Shown: positions 11,209-21,900 of the stretch, piece after piece
Numbering within the stretch: position 1 is the first letter of the stretch
Layout of the letters: every line of letters begins with the position of its first letter
From: Neoconidiobolus thromboides FSU 785
Taxonomy: Eukaryota; Entomophthoromycota; Entomophthoromycetes; Entomophthorales; Neoconidiobolaceae
Assembly (NCBI GenBank): GCA_025603075.1
Contig: MU626393.1
Location: 1-56,225, forward strand
DNA: 56,225 nucleotides
Direction: 5' to 3'
Made by a program: the position numbers and the translations under genes
The notes under the pieces: generated by a model
Told to the model about the DNA's origin: nothing
The model's database searches: none
The model's input: the letters and a program-made list of their open reading frames with translations, nothing else

Positions 11209-12615
11209 ATGAGTCAAGTTAAAACAGTACCATGCAAATATAAGACAGGGCGTACTTTAGGACAAGGAACATATGCGATCGTTAAAGGTAAATAGTAATA
11301 ACGCAGAAAGTCAATTTTATTAATATAAATTTATTACAGAGGCCATTCATGTAATATTAACAACCTACATAAAAAAGTAAAAATAACAAGTTTTAATTAT
11401 AACAGATAGAAACTGGAAAATACTATGCAGCTAAAGTGATGAATAAGAGGTTGATGGCTGGAAGAGAAAATATGATACGTAATGAAATTAGTATCCTTAA
11501 AAAAGTATCTCAAGGGAATAAAAATATTTTGACTTTGGTTGATTATTTTGAAACAGCTAATAATCGTAAGGCATTCCTTTAAGTTTTGGCTATCTAAACT
11601 AAACATCTTTTGTAGTTTATCTTATTACTGAATTAGCTACTGGTGGTGAATTATTTGATAGAATCTGTGATAAGGGCTCTTTCTTTGAGACAGATGCAGC
11701 TAAAATTATTTATACAATTGTAGAAGCTGTAGGATATCTCCACCAAAACGATATCGTACATAGAGGTAAATAAATGCACTATACAAAGAGAATACTAATA
11801 ACAAAATCCCTTAAATAGATTTGAAAGTAAAATTTAGCTAAAAAAATTTAAGTTTTCAGCATTTAATTTTAATTTTAGCCTGAAAATTTATTGTTTAAAA
11901 CTGATGATGAAGAAAGCGAATTGGTGATTGGTGACTTTGGTTTATCTCGTATCATTAATCAAGAGGAGTTTACTGCACTTACTACTACTTGCGGAACTCC
12001 TGGTTATATGGTAATAATGAATAAAAACAAGAGCAATAGAACAAACACTAATAATTTTTTAGGCACCTGAGATATTTTTAAAAAGTGGTCATGGGAAACC
12101 AGTGTAATTAATACATCAGATAGTAATATAAAATTTAGTAATAATTAAATAGAGATATGTGGGCCATTGGAGTCATTGCTTACTTTTTATTATGTGGCTA
12201 TCCACCATTCGACCAATCAGATGAAACAGTTGAAGTACAAGATATACTTAATGGTAACTTTAGCTTTGAACCTGAGAGGTATTGGGAGGATGTTAGTGAA
12301 ACAGCAAGGGATTTCATAAGAAATTTATTAGTAGTCCAACCAGAAGGTAGATTAACAGCAGAACAAGCGCTTTTACATCCCTGGTTACAATCTGTTATTA
12401 AAGAGAAAGATATACCCATCTTGGCCGAAGATACCAAGGAGGGCAATAACCTATTACCTACAGTCAAAGAGAACTTTAATGCTAGAAAAGCATTCAAGAG
12501 AGCTGTTGGTTTGGTTAAGGCCGTTAATCGTTTTAAAAAGTTATCACAAGCACCGATTGATGAAGACCTCTCTAAGGAAGGACAGCAGGTTTTAGCAAGA
12601 GATGATTCTAATTAA
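11209..12615 (+). CDS. Ca2+/calmodulin-dependent protein kinase, CaMKI-like (paralogue A)
   Basis: Eight exons: 11209-11287, 11340-11350, 11406-11565, 11616-11765, 11819-11826, 11879-12010, 12063-12103 and 12153-12615, giving 347 residues. Kinase landmarks in order: Gly loop [11 protein letters not shown], catalytic Lys40 in [32 protein letters not shown] rebuilt across two introns, DFGLSRI, the activation segment [13 protein letters not shown] with a phosphorylatable Thr, and [19 protein letters not shown]. After the kinase fold, [22 protein letters not shown] is a basic amphipathic helix of the type that binds calmodulin and self-inhibits. Expected role: a cytosolic Ser/Thr kinase of calcium signalling. 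Exons of 11 nt and 8 nt are unusually small but are reproduced exactly in paralogue B (34649-36125), which strongly supports the model. Confidence 0.93.
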
Positions 12616-12742
12616 AAATATGTTAGTTATAATTTTATTTTTATTTTTAAGTCTTTAGTAGAAAAAGTCAAGCTTAATTATTTTGGATTATAACAATTTG
12701 AAAAAATAATTTGCTTTTCAGTTTTAATATTTTTATAAAAAA

Positions 12743-13671
12743 ATGTCAGTAAATTTACAGATAAGCAGTGGCATCATCTATGTCGAAAAAAGATTTGATA
12801 AAGGCATAACATTAAGTAGTTTTAAAGTAAACACAAACAATAATAATGTGGAATAAATAAATAATAATTGTATTAAAATATAGAAAAGACTAGAGCCCAT
12901 CACTGGCATTTCAGTTTCAAACCAAATACTAAATTTATATAATGGGGAGCAATTAGTTCAAATAATGACCCCATTCAATGGCGAAACAGAAGACTCAATA
13001 ATGTTGGGTGCTTTTTATGTCGATGATGGGTATCGTGTGCAAGTAAGTGAATTATAAAATGATAATGAGATATAGTTTCTTAACAAATAAACAGGTGATT
13101 GATAGCTCTGGGAGTCAAAAACAGCAACAATACACGGACGTTAACCTGGTTAAAAAGTTCGAGTTGAGTAACGAGGAATATGAGAAGAGACAAGGTATTT
13201 ATAAGTGCAGATTAAATTCCAGATTAAATGATGTTTATAAATCTATTTAGATACTGTTCTAGCCTTTAAAAAGCGCAATCAGCTAGGTAAATTTTCTGAA
13301 AAAGAGCAGGAAATAAAAGAAGAAGAGACAGAGCCTAAAGATATGAGTGTAAATCAGAGATGTGAGATTAAAAATGAAGAGGATAGTATGGCAAAAAGAG
13401 GAACTATTAAATTTATTGGAAAAACTCAATTTAAGCCAGGTTACTGGGTTGGAGTTGAATTGGACGAACCTTATGGTAAAAACAATGGGAGGTAAGATGC
13501 TCATATTGACGATAGTATTGTTTTCATATTTTTGTTAGTGTAAATGAAGTTCCTTATTTTGAGTGTAGAGAAAAATACGGTCTGTTTGTTAAGCCATATA
13601 AAGTCAAAGTTGGGGATTACCCTCCCTTTAACATTGAGGATGATTTGTTTGATGAACTTGATGAGATATAG
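12743..13671 (+). CDS. ALF1: Tubulin-folding cofactor B (CAP-Gly protein)
   Basis: Five exons: 12743-12826, 12884-13042, 13095-13194, 13251-13491 and 13539-13671, giving 238 residues. The first ~80 residues form the ubiquitin-like domain of this family. A middle part rich in Glu/Lys follows (about 95-150), then a CAP-Gly domain with [22 protein letters not shown] and GKNNGSV, the latter rebuilt across the last intron. The protein ends in D-E-I, like human TBCB. Cofactor B works with cofactor E to handle alpha-tubulin during folding and can help dissociate tubulin dimers; it is cytosolic. It is separated from the next gene by only 221 bp, about half of which is a MITE. Confidence 0.93.
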
Positions 13672-13789
13672 TTCAATTTTGTTAAATTAATAAAATAATA
13701 CAGCCCACTTTTAAGTAAATTTACTAGTTTACTTTTCATTTATAAAAAGCGAAAATTTATTTTGTTTTCCTTTTTTTCAAAAGTATAGA

Positions 13790-13894
13790 ATATGAGGGTG
13801 TTTTTTTTGGCTTTATCACTTTTTCCATCTTTCAAGCGCTATTTGAGTGGAAAAACTGTTAATAAAATTCTTAAACAAAAATACATCCCCATAT
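13790..13894 (+). repeat. MITE copy overlapping the TACO1 start codon
   Basis: Starts ATATGAGGGTG and ends CATCCCCATAT. The last two bases of the right end (13893-13894) are the A and T of the inferred ATG of the downstream gene. Confidence 0.88.
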
Positions 13895-15109
13895 GCTACT
13901 TCAACTTTTTAGACAAGTAATATGAAACCAATTAGCAATAATAAATAAATAACAATAACAATAGAATAAACAACTCATCACCAGTGCAGAAAAAATAACA
14001 TTAAGGTATGCAGGGCACAGTAAGTGGGCAAACATTAGGCATACAAAAGGAGCTTTAGATAAAAAACGAGGAGCCGAATTTGCTAAAATCGGATTAGAAT
14101 TAATAGCTGCAATAAAATGTAGGTATTAATAAATTAAATTCGGAAACAAGTTAAGTTAATAAATCATGTTTAGCTGGAGGTGTGGATCCCCAGTTTAATT
14201 TAAGGCTGGCAGCTGCATTAGCGTTAGCTAAAAGTAAAGATTTTCCAAAAAAGAATTTGGAAAATGCTTTTAAAAAGGTAAAGATTTATTTACATATAAT
14301 AATTCGATTACCAAAATTAAATAATAACCAATAGGCAACAGGTAAGACTGAAGATGCAATGAACGAAGTATGTTTTTTTGGTATGGGACCATATTCGTTA
14401 GCTGTTGTTGTGTAAGTTCAGTTTCTATCACTCTATCAATATTTTAATCAATTCCAAATATTCAGCGAGGCTATTACAGCTTCTAGGAATCGTACCATTA
14501 AAGAGATACGTTCTATACTTACTAGGGCTGGGTAGTTAAATTTTTTACTATTGTTGAAGTCAAACTAATAAAATAGGGGTTCGATCACAGATGTTGCTTG
14601 GATGTTTGAAAAAAAAGGTATGTTTGTGGTATACGTTATTACGAATAATAAAACTAGTATAAGACATAAATTATATATATGGTGCAGTGTATAATATGAT
14701 TTTTTTCTAGGAAAAATAATCATATCAAGTAAAAGCGAATCAAACATGGATCTTAATACTTTAATGGAAGAGATGCTCGAGTATGACATTGAAGATATTG
14801 AAGAAGGTGAAGAAGCTAATGATTACGAAGTAAGCAAAGTCAATTTAAAAATAACAAGAAGCTCAAATAAATTATTTACAGATCATTTGTTCTTTTGACC
14901 AACTTGGAAATTTAAGTAATACCATCAATAAGTTGGACAAATATACTATTAAATCTATTAATCCCTATTATCACCCTACTGTTGAATGGCATCCTCCTCA
15001 AACAGAAAATGAAGATGACGTCGTGATTGATGAAATCAATCAATTTTTAAATCAAATTAATGAACTAGATGAAGTTATACGTGTTCATACTAATTTACCA
15101 AACAAATAA
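13893..15109 (+). CDS. TACO1: Mitochondrial YebC/TACO1-family protein
   Basis: Eight exons: 13893-13916, 13965-14118, 14174-14277, 14335-14411, 14466-14531, 14577-14617, 14711-14829 and 14882-15109, giving 270 residues. The start [20 protein letters not shown] is an Arg/Lys-bearing, hydroxylated, acid-free-until-Glu17 presequence suited to mitochondrial import. The YebC signature follows ([20 protein letters not shown]), then [25 protein letters not shown] and [15 protein letters not shown]. The family aids translation of mitochondrial mRNAs; in mammals it is needed for COX1, and bacterial members act on stalled ribosomes. The 24-nt first exon is accepted because every other upstream frame is closed and the first downstream in-frame ATG is about 100 codons in. 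Its ATG uses the final AT of a MITE, so promoter and 5' leader must lie at least partly in the element. Confidence 0.9.
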
Positions 15110-15210
15110 AATAATAAAACAATATTAAAATATAGACATAATATAATATGACAAAAATGTAACATAAATATAACAATGTATTCTTAATACAAATAAATAA
15201 CAAGTTATTA

Positions 15211-16184
15211 TTAAATAGGATAAGAAGTTAAATAATGATTAAACATAAACGAATTTTCCATTTTTTCAATCCAAACAATGACCAGTTTTAGAGCTGACAA
15301 TAAAGGCTCATTGATTAAACTTCTCTCTTTAGTAATTGAATTCATAACTAAAGGTATTGCTAAAATACTCTTACTCAGTTTTAAACTTAATTTCAAACGT
15401 CCAAATATATTAAAATAAGATAACGAGCACAATTCATTTTGTATAATGTATAACCGGAATATCTCTTCTTTTACTACTTCCATGTATTTATTGCTTACTA
15501 ACTTAAGTTAGATGATCAGTTATATATATTGTGAGTGTTATGTTACCTAATACTATATCTCTTAACTCCATTAGTAATTTATTTGCTGACTCTCTATCTA
15601 TATTTAATTCTGGATTTCTCTGTTGGATAAAATCTAATAATATTGTTATATATGCTAGTAATATAGTAAGCTTAAATTTTTACCTAAAATAGATAATAAA
15701 TTTTCAAAGTTACCATCAACAAAGTCCTTATAAATCTAAACAGAAATTGACTAAATAAATAAAATATGTTTATTTGAATTACCTGTGTTAAAGCATGTAT
15801 AAACGACAACTGAGAGTCAAAGCAAAATGTCTTCTCACCGTTAAAATCATAATTCAATTTACTTGTTGGATTGCTCAATGTTTCATATGCCGACGATAGT
15901 TCTATTCAGCTTTACTTAGTTAAATGATAATTCTAGTTTATGTGTATTTACTTTGAAATGCTCGTGTTGCTTTTGGATGTGTAGGTGACTTATCTGGGTG
16001 ACAATAACGAGATTTCTAAACAAATTTGTCAGGTTTTGATAATTTTGAAGCTGATGTTTTGAATTACTAGTATGTATGCTCTCCTTATCTCTTGAGGACT
16101 GGCATTTTTTGTTACTTGTAAAACATCATAATAACTTTGTTTATTTAATATATCTTCTATTTCTTGATTTTTATCTATTGTCAT
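15211..16184 (-). CDS. J-domain (DnaJ/Hsp40) protein of unknown subclass
   Basis: Minus strand, six exons: 16068-16184, 15952-16015, 15783-15901, 15684-15735, 15547-15633 and 15211-15497, giving 241 residues. The J domain occupies about residues 17-75: SYYDVLQVTKNASPQEIRRAYI, then the HPD triad at 45-47 (CHPDKSPTHPKATRAF), then KLSSAYETLSNP, then a short KLNYD. The HPD loop shows it should stimulate an Hsp70 ATPase. The remaining ~165 residues are mostly helical and match no domain I recognise. There is no signal peptide, Gly/Phe region or zinc centre, so it is a class C J protein. It shares a 681-bp promoter with PAM18, another J-type gene, transcribed the other way. The first three exons are firm; exons 4-6 were joined by keeping frame and typical 47-50 nt introns. 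Confidence 0.85.
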
Positions 16185-16865
16185 TTTTGTTATTTTTGTT
16201 ATTTATAAGGATCTCTTTCTTTTTTATTATTGATTGTATCTTCGTTGTATGTAATGTTGAGAAATAGCTTGATTTTTTTAGAAAAAGAGCTATTTTTTGT
16301 TTTTTACGTGGAATTCTTTTGTATCCGTTAGGCTTATCTTTAAAATTTTATTTGTTTTGGTTTTAAAAAGGATAAATACAGATAGAACAGCTTATACTAT
16401 CATGTTATTTTTTGACAAAACTTGTTTAAACAAACTTAAATTTTAAACACAATGCACTTGATAGTATATTATTACATCTGGTTATTTATGAAGACAATCC
16501 TTATTTTTATGAGTTTAGTTCTATTTCTATTCGTTGCTTTATTTAATGTTACTAATAATAATAATTTTACATTATAACCAATAGTTGACTTTATATTGTA
16601 CTACTATTGTTTTGCTATTATTATAATTATTGTAGTTATTTATTATTATCATCTATCACTGTAGATTATAATTAAATGTGAGAAATTATTTCGAAATAAG
16701 CAACAAAAGTCTAGCCATAGATCAACCAATAAAACAAACTTATATTTTATTAACTTAGTTTAGATTCCAATTAAATTTCTTATTTTATTTGAATCAAAAA
16801 AAATGAGTGTAATGACAATACATAATATCATATAACAATTACTAAACTTCAACTAGTCTCCATTT
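16185..16865. other. Divergent promoter between two J-domain genes
   Basis: T-rich and A-rich tracts only. A hydrophobic reading frame here comes from poly-T-rich sequence and is not a gene. Confidence 0.6.
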
Positions 16866-17213
16866 ATGATAGGATTTGGTGTATTAGGAGGTGCTTTTTT
16901 AGCTGGGTATGCAGTAAGACGTGGCCGTGGTTTAAATAATGGCGGGAAGTTTCTAAGGGGCGGATTTGATGCTAAGATGAATAAAACAGAGGCTGCTCAA
17001 ATTTTAGGCTTAAAGTAGGTTTTATTTGATTTATTCAATCAAACATTAATTGACTTTTTTTATAATAGAGAGACTGGATTAACTAAAGATAAAATTAAAG
17101 TTGCACACCGTAGAATTATGTTAGCTAACCATCCAGATCGTGGAGGTTCCCCTTACTTGGCTACTAAAATTAATGAAGCAAAAGAATTTTTAGAAGGCAA
17201 AGCCAAGAAATAG
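16866..17213 (+). CDS. PAM18: Mitochondrial import motor J-protein TIM14/Pam18 (DNAJC19)
   Basis: Two exons, 16866-17014 and 17069-17213, giving 97 residues. An N-terminal glycine-rich hydrophobic stretch ([17 protein letters not shown]) acts as membrane anchor, followed by RRGRG. The conserved linker [20 protein letters not shown] leads into the J domain with [17 protein letters not shown] (HPD at 71-73), ending [15 protein letters not shown]. This closely follows metazoan DNAJC19 in length and order. Pam18 sits in the inner membrane at TIM23 and stimulates mtHsp70 for matrix import. The start at 16866 gives a normal short form; an ATG upstream at 16804 is closed within a few codons. Confidence 0.94.
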
Positions 17214-17288
17214 AGAATAAAATACTTTAATTTTAATTTTAAATAAACAGTAGAAAAAATTGATTTATTTATCATTATGAAAGTGAAT

Positions 17289-18138
17289 TCATAATTTAGG
17301 CATTGGAATTGTAGTTAAATAGCCTGGATTAAAGTGACTAAGTTGTTTAATAACTTCGGAATATAGCTCAGCTCTTAAATTCGAGTAAGTTGAATTATTG
17401 TTATTTTTGGCAATTGTTTTAGCAAACTCAAAACCATAGTTCAATAATGAGTCTTTTGGCTTTATATCATCAACAAGTGCAGCTTGCTTTGCTTCCTTGC
17501 CAGTAAAACGATGACCTTGTAATATGATCTTTTTTGCTATTACTGGATCCCTAACCTTCTGTTTTATCAGTTCTACTAAGCCGGGTGGTATCGCGGCTGG
17601 CATATCAACTTCATTCTTTTTAAAAGTTAACCAAAAAACTAATAGAAAAATAAAAATATTACCATGCATAAATAGCCGTGTTCACTTCGCATAAAGATAT
17701 AATCAAAACATAAAGTAAAAGTCTAAAATTTTTGGTGATTAAATATCAAACTTAACAAATAACATATATAATTACGAAACCAGCAGCAAAAGAGTGACCC
17801 TGAACTACAGCTATCGTAGGTATCGGGAAGGTTAACAAATTTGATAATAATTGATAATACCGTTCTAAAGAAGTTAGCTGAGAGTCTTTACCCCCAATTA
17901 TTGCCATAACATCCATACCATTTGAAAATATATTGCCATTATTGGAAATTAATAAAGCACAATTCTTTTTCTTCTTTATCTGTTGCCTTATATAACTTAA
18001 ACATTCTATTATAATTGAGCAACTATCTATGCTAAATAACTTTTGTTTGGTTATTAGATTTATGTAGTAGACTCGATCATCCAATACTCTTAATTCGAGA
18101 AGCTTAGGCTCTCTGTCATCTTGTGGAAATAGTAGCAT
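17289..18138 (-). CDS. Enoyl-CoA hydratase/isomerase, likely delta3,delta2-enoyl-CoA isomerase
   Basis: Minus strand, three exons: 17776-18138, 17663-17722 and 17289-17615, giving 249 residues, normal for peroxisomal ECI-type proteins. The crotonase fold shows in NGNIFSNGMDVMAI (oxyanion-loop region), IPTIAVVQGHSFAAGFTFTL, CFDYIFMRSEHGYLCMNEVDM (with the Glu typical of isomerases) and PPGLVELIKQKV. The joins GF-TFTLCFDY and CM-NEVDM are restored only by removing 53-nt and 47-nt introns. The family moves double bonds of unsaturated enoyl-CoAs during beta-oxidation. The protein ends in P-K-L, close to the SKL-type peroxisomal signal, so peroxisomal location is plausible. It converges with PAM18, with 75 bp between the stops. 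Another crotonase activity cannot be excluded. Confidence 0.88.
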
Positions 18139-18572
18139 TTTTATTGAACAGAAGATGCTATTTCCAAATAGAACTATTTATAATAAATAGAATACTTATA
18201 ATTTATCCTAAACGTTTTACAGGTTTATTGCATGTTTGCTTTTTTGATTGGGTTTCGTTTTACTTTCAAATGCTTTTAATATTCAACCATAAACTTTGGT
18301 AGAGGTTTTTTATTGCCATACCAAAATGATCATAGAAAAAGGTTAATACACATGGCATCAAGAACAAATCATAGCAGTTCGTAATTCACAATAATTTGAG
18401 CCTTTCTGACTGCTATTTAGCCAAACTCTCAATTTATAAAGGTATCTAATAAACAAATAAAACCAAAAATCCAATCCTTAGATTAGAACATTGTTTTTAA
18501 CTTAGTTTTGAATGCAATTTATCTGTACAATCATAAAGAAGCAATCAAACGAGACAATGATAAATTAAAAAG
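18139..18572. other. Upstream region of the isomerase gene
   Basis: No gene or repeat recognised. Confidence 0.5.
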
Positions 18573-18957
18573 ATGATATTATTCGAATGTATAATGAGAT
18601 ATCCAATGGAACTTGTAAGAATTTGTGCTAACTGTGGAACAAAACAAAGAACAACTAAGGAGTGGCAGGACAATCGTTATAACTACTGTGCTCCAATGAA
18701 TGTTATTTTATAAAAAAAAGGACCTGAAATAATCAGAAAACTTGGAAAAAACAAATATACAAAAGGATGGGAGATTAAAAAGGTTTAACACTATAACTAA
18801 ATATATATAGGATGAGATATGGAGCTTATTAAAATTCGGTAAGTGAGCAAGGAGATTCAATCAGAAAATTGGCAGAAATATTATCTATGAGCTGTAGTAC
18901 TTCGACGAGTATTATTCTAAAGAAAAAAAGGATCGAAAGTGACTCAAAATGTAGATA
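18573..18957 (+). pseudogene. Decayed GATA-like zinc finger plus Myb/SANT-like DNA-binding gene
   Basis: A short frame from 18573 contains ICANCGTKQRTTKEW, then NYCAPM: a C-X2-C-X17-C-X2-(M) array spaced as in GATA fingers, with the last Cys replaced. After a stop and frame changes, further pieces read KYTKGWEIKK, DEIWSLLKFGK and, after a frameshift, EQGDSIRKLAEILS. These resemble helix 1 and helix 2 of a Myb/SANT repeat (hydrophobic and Trp spacing). The pieces lie in one orientation over about 390 bp with no open frame joining them. I read this as a broken transcription-factor-like gene. The family calls come from residue spacing only and could be wrong. Confidence 0.42.
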
Positions 18958-20392
18958 AATTCAGTATAGCAGGGGATAGCAAAATAGGTATCCAAGAAAA
19001 AGATGAAACGAGTATTATAACCATTATTTAAATAATGTGTATGAATATGATAAAGTGTATACATAAGAGGATAAACAAGTAGCCCTACCAAAAGAAATTA
19101 AAAAAATATCAATGTTTCTTAAAATATTGATGTAGAAGTCAACATTAAAAAGGTCATACTATTGCTGTTGAGTAACCAAGAAATATTCAATAAGGTTATA
19201 TTGAAAAGACTCTCTGTTAATTACAACGATATAAATGCTTTTTTTTGAATGAAAAAGAAAGATCAACCATTAAAGTGATGATACGATATAAGATAGCATC
19301 AATTTCTTGCGTTTCAATAAAACAGGTTACTTTTATGATCAAGGAAATTAGTGAGAAAGTATACATGTAAGTTTTAAGCTAAATATAAAAGATGCTATAT
19401 AGATGGGTGAATATTAGATTAGAATGACCTTTAGTGAGAAAACCACTACAATTACCAAATATATTCTTTAGGATATAGCTTATAAGCTATATAAGTAAAC
19501 GGAAGGGCTATATTATCCAAAATAGTACAATATACTGCTTATTTTATTGAGTACCCTTGTAATAATATAAAAGACATTTATTTATGAGTTAGGCATCAAG
19601 TACCAGTTAAAAAATAAAAGTACGTAGCCTTTAAATCAAAACAGCTGACTTACAGATAGTCAATTGTAAATAATAATAGAGCATGTGTTACTATTTGAAG
19701 TATCCTGAGAAAAATACTTAGTTATGTATTGTCTGATACTATAGGTAATGCATAATCTTTCCTATACTTACTAATTAACTTGATATCATCTTTACTCGAT
19801 ATCAAGAACGAGCTAAACTTAGACAATCAAAGGTAATCCGAGGGTCTAAAGGGCTAAGAAAGCAACGGAATTATCAGATAATACTAAATTTCAAGCTAAT
19901 TTCTATTATTTTATTTTTGAGTGTCGAATTCTTTAGAACAGATTTTTTCCGATAAACAACTTCACAAGAACTTGTTTGTTTTGATACTCAAATACTTTTC
20001 AAAATATGAAAATCAATCTGAGAGATTTGATTAAATATTCAAGCTTGACAATTAATGAGTCAGAAACATGAATTATTTCGTGATATGATGAAATGCAGTT
20101 TTGATAATCGCATAAATTTCCTTCTGGATAACTTGAAGCTATTAAATGAACGATTTCAAAAGACTGTATAGTATCCCTTAACTTCAAGTATACCATAATC
20201 TCCCCATCCTACTTTACTATTGTATATAAGTATTAACATCCTCTTAAAAGAATAAATAAATAACTTTAGACTTTGATTATATTTATAAAGTCACAATAGC
20301 TTATAAAACATTTCGCTTTAAATGAGAGGGGCAATATATTTTACAGACTCCCTACTATGGATCCTTTGATCATGTTCAGTTGATAAAGTATT

Positions 20393-20497
20393 ATATGGGG
20401 ATGTTTTTCTTGATTTCATTACTTTTCTATCTTTTAAGCGGTATTTGGACGGAAAGATTATTAGCAAATTCTTAAACATAAAAATACATCCCCATAT
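20393..20497 (+). repeat. MITE copy
   Basis: Complete; starts ATATGGGGATG and ends CATCCCCATAT. Confidence 0.88.
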
Positions 20498-20559
20498 TGA
20501 TTTTCAAAAAAATAACTTTAACACAATATAATTTCTATAAAAAGTAGTTTGTGTCTGTC

Positions 20560-20640
20560 ATTTCTTGCTTCATTTGTTTGTCTATTTTCCAAGCGCCCAT
20601 AAGAGGAATTTTTGGGAGTTCTTAAACAAAAGCCATACTC
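20560..20640 (+). repeat. Degraded MITE-like copy
   Basis: Retains TTCCAAGCGCCCAT and GAGTTCTTAAACAAAA at family spacing, but has no terminal repeats. Confidence 0.4.
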
Positions 20641-21300
20641 AGATCGTTTTCCCACACTCTATATTTTAAAAAATAAAGCCACTTTGTATGAATAGCCTAC
20701 AGTTCTAATATTAAAAATAGGCTGCTTACTCTACAGTTGTCTTTTTGAACAATGTATAATCTGAATTATAATTATGATATATTTTTCAAATCCTTCACCA
20801 ATTATTTTGGTTAAAGGCATTTCATAAATAACTTCAGACTTTTTACCAAAATTAATGGTAGGGATATAGAATTGCGGTATCAAAATGTATTCACTGAAAA
20901 ATAACTCTCATTTTTAGGTATTAAATATATATGTTATTGCATCCGAGAACACTATTCTTTTTTAATCAAAAACTATTGTTATTCATAAAACGACTGTATT
21001 TCTTTTATAAACCCATTACTAAATGAAATGGATTATTTCTAATGTGTTAAACCTTTATAGAGTTTATAAAAAATTTAGCCTGAAAAATGTGAATTGTTTT
21101 ATACAGTGCTAGTGGGAAACACTGAACAGTTTCATGTAAAAGTATTGCTGTTTACTATCAACTATTGAAATCTTAAACAGAAACAGATGAAAAATGACAA
21201 ACTCTATAATTAAATGTACAATGATTTATAAATAGTAATTAATTTTATTTTTAATAATTAAAGAGAAGGAAAAATAATTTAAATGAATATAATACGACCA

Positions 21301-21900
21301 TTATACTCTAACCCACTGCCTAGTACCATCCTCCAGTACTTTCTTCTGAATACGCCTTCTACGTGCGTTAATAAACCAATGACTTAATTGAGAAGCAGAT
21401 ACACCAGTTGCAGCAGCAATTTGGTCTTTTTCTTTTTCAGTTGGGAACGGATCATGAAGATGAGTGTATAACCAATTTTCCAAATAATCGATTGTTGCTT
21501 TAGGGAAATTGGGTCTTTTTTTGATTATTGAGTTGTTGTTATTTGATTGCCTAGCTGATGCTTTATATGGACGATAACTTGGTTTCTTCTTTTGCTCATC
21601 GCTCATTTTAGGCGATGACAATATGTTTATATTATTCACTTGATGCCCATCCCCCGAATAATCATAAGATGATAATCCTTCTGAAGTTGAATGTAGGGAA
21701 GCGCTAGTTGGAGGATGAAACGTAGAAGCATTGTTATTATCACTTAAGCAAAGAGATTTTGTATCATAACTAGGTGAGGAAGCGTGATCAAATGAGGAAG
21801 TGTAACTATGGCTAGTCGATTCATATAATTTAGAATCCCAATTCCTGAATAGATTGTTGTATGAATTATATGTAGACATCTTTACAATTACAATAGTCAA
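21301..21900 (-). CDS. TALE-class (KN-type) homeodomain transcription factor
   Basis: Single exon, 199 residues from the first ATG; an in-frame ATG at 21879 (MSTYNSYNN) is an equally good start and would remove seven residues. The first ~120 residues are Ser/Asn/Tyr-rich and probably disordered. The homeodomain spans about 126-187: KKRPNFPKATIDYLENWLYTH, then LHDPFPTEKEKDQIA, which carries the three-residue loop insertion that defines TALE proteins, and the recognition helix SHWFINARRRR with Ile at the position typical of the class. It should bind DNA in the nucleus; fungal TALE proteins control development and mating, but no target can be inferred here. It is isolated, with a gene desert on its 5' side. 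Confidence 0.9.
   Translation of the reverse strand: MTIVIVKMSTYNSYNNLFRNWDSKLYESTSHSYTSSFDHASSPSYDTKSLCLSDNNNASTFHPPTSASLHSTSEGLSSYDYSGDGHQVNNINILSSPKMSDEQKKKPSYRPYKASARQSNNNNSIIKKRPNFPKATIDYLENWLYTHLHDPFPTEKEKDQIAAATGVSASQLSHWFINARRRRIQKKVLEDGTRQWVRV

Larger units (their letters stand above)
18958..21300. other. Gene-free region with MITEs
   Basis: Holds a complete MITE (20393) and a degraded one (20560). A 65-codon minus-strand frame at 19999-20196 has no recognisable domain or splice context and is not counted. Confidence 0.55.

Noticed and set aside
12198-12497. 99-codon minus-strand frame
   Set aside because: Antisense shadow of the last CaMK exon, which has clear kinase motifs in the other strand.
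16076-16267. 63-codon plus-strand hydrophobic frame
   Set aside because: Antisense of the first exon of the J-domain gene plus T-rich promoter.
19999-20196. 65-codon minus-strand frame
   Set aside because: No domain, no splice partners and no promoter signal; length is within chance for the region.
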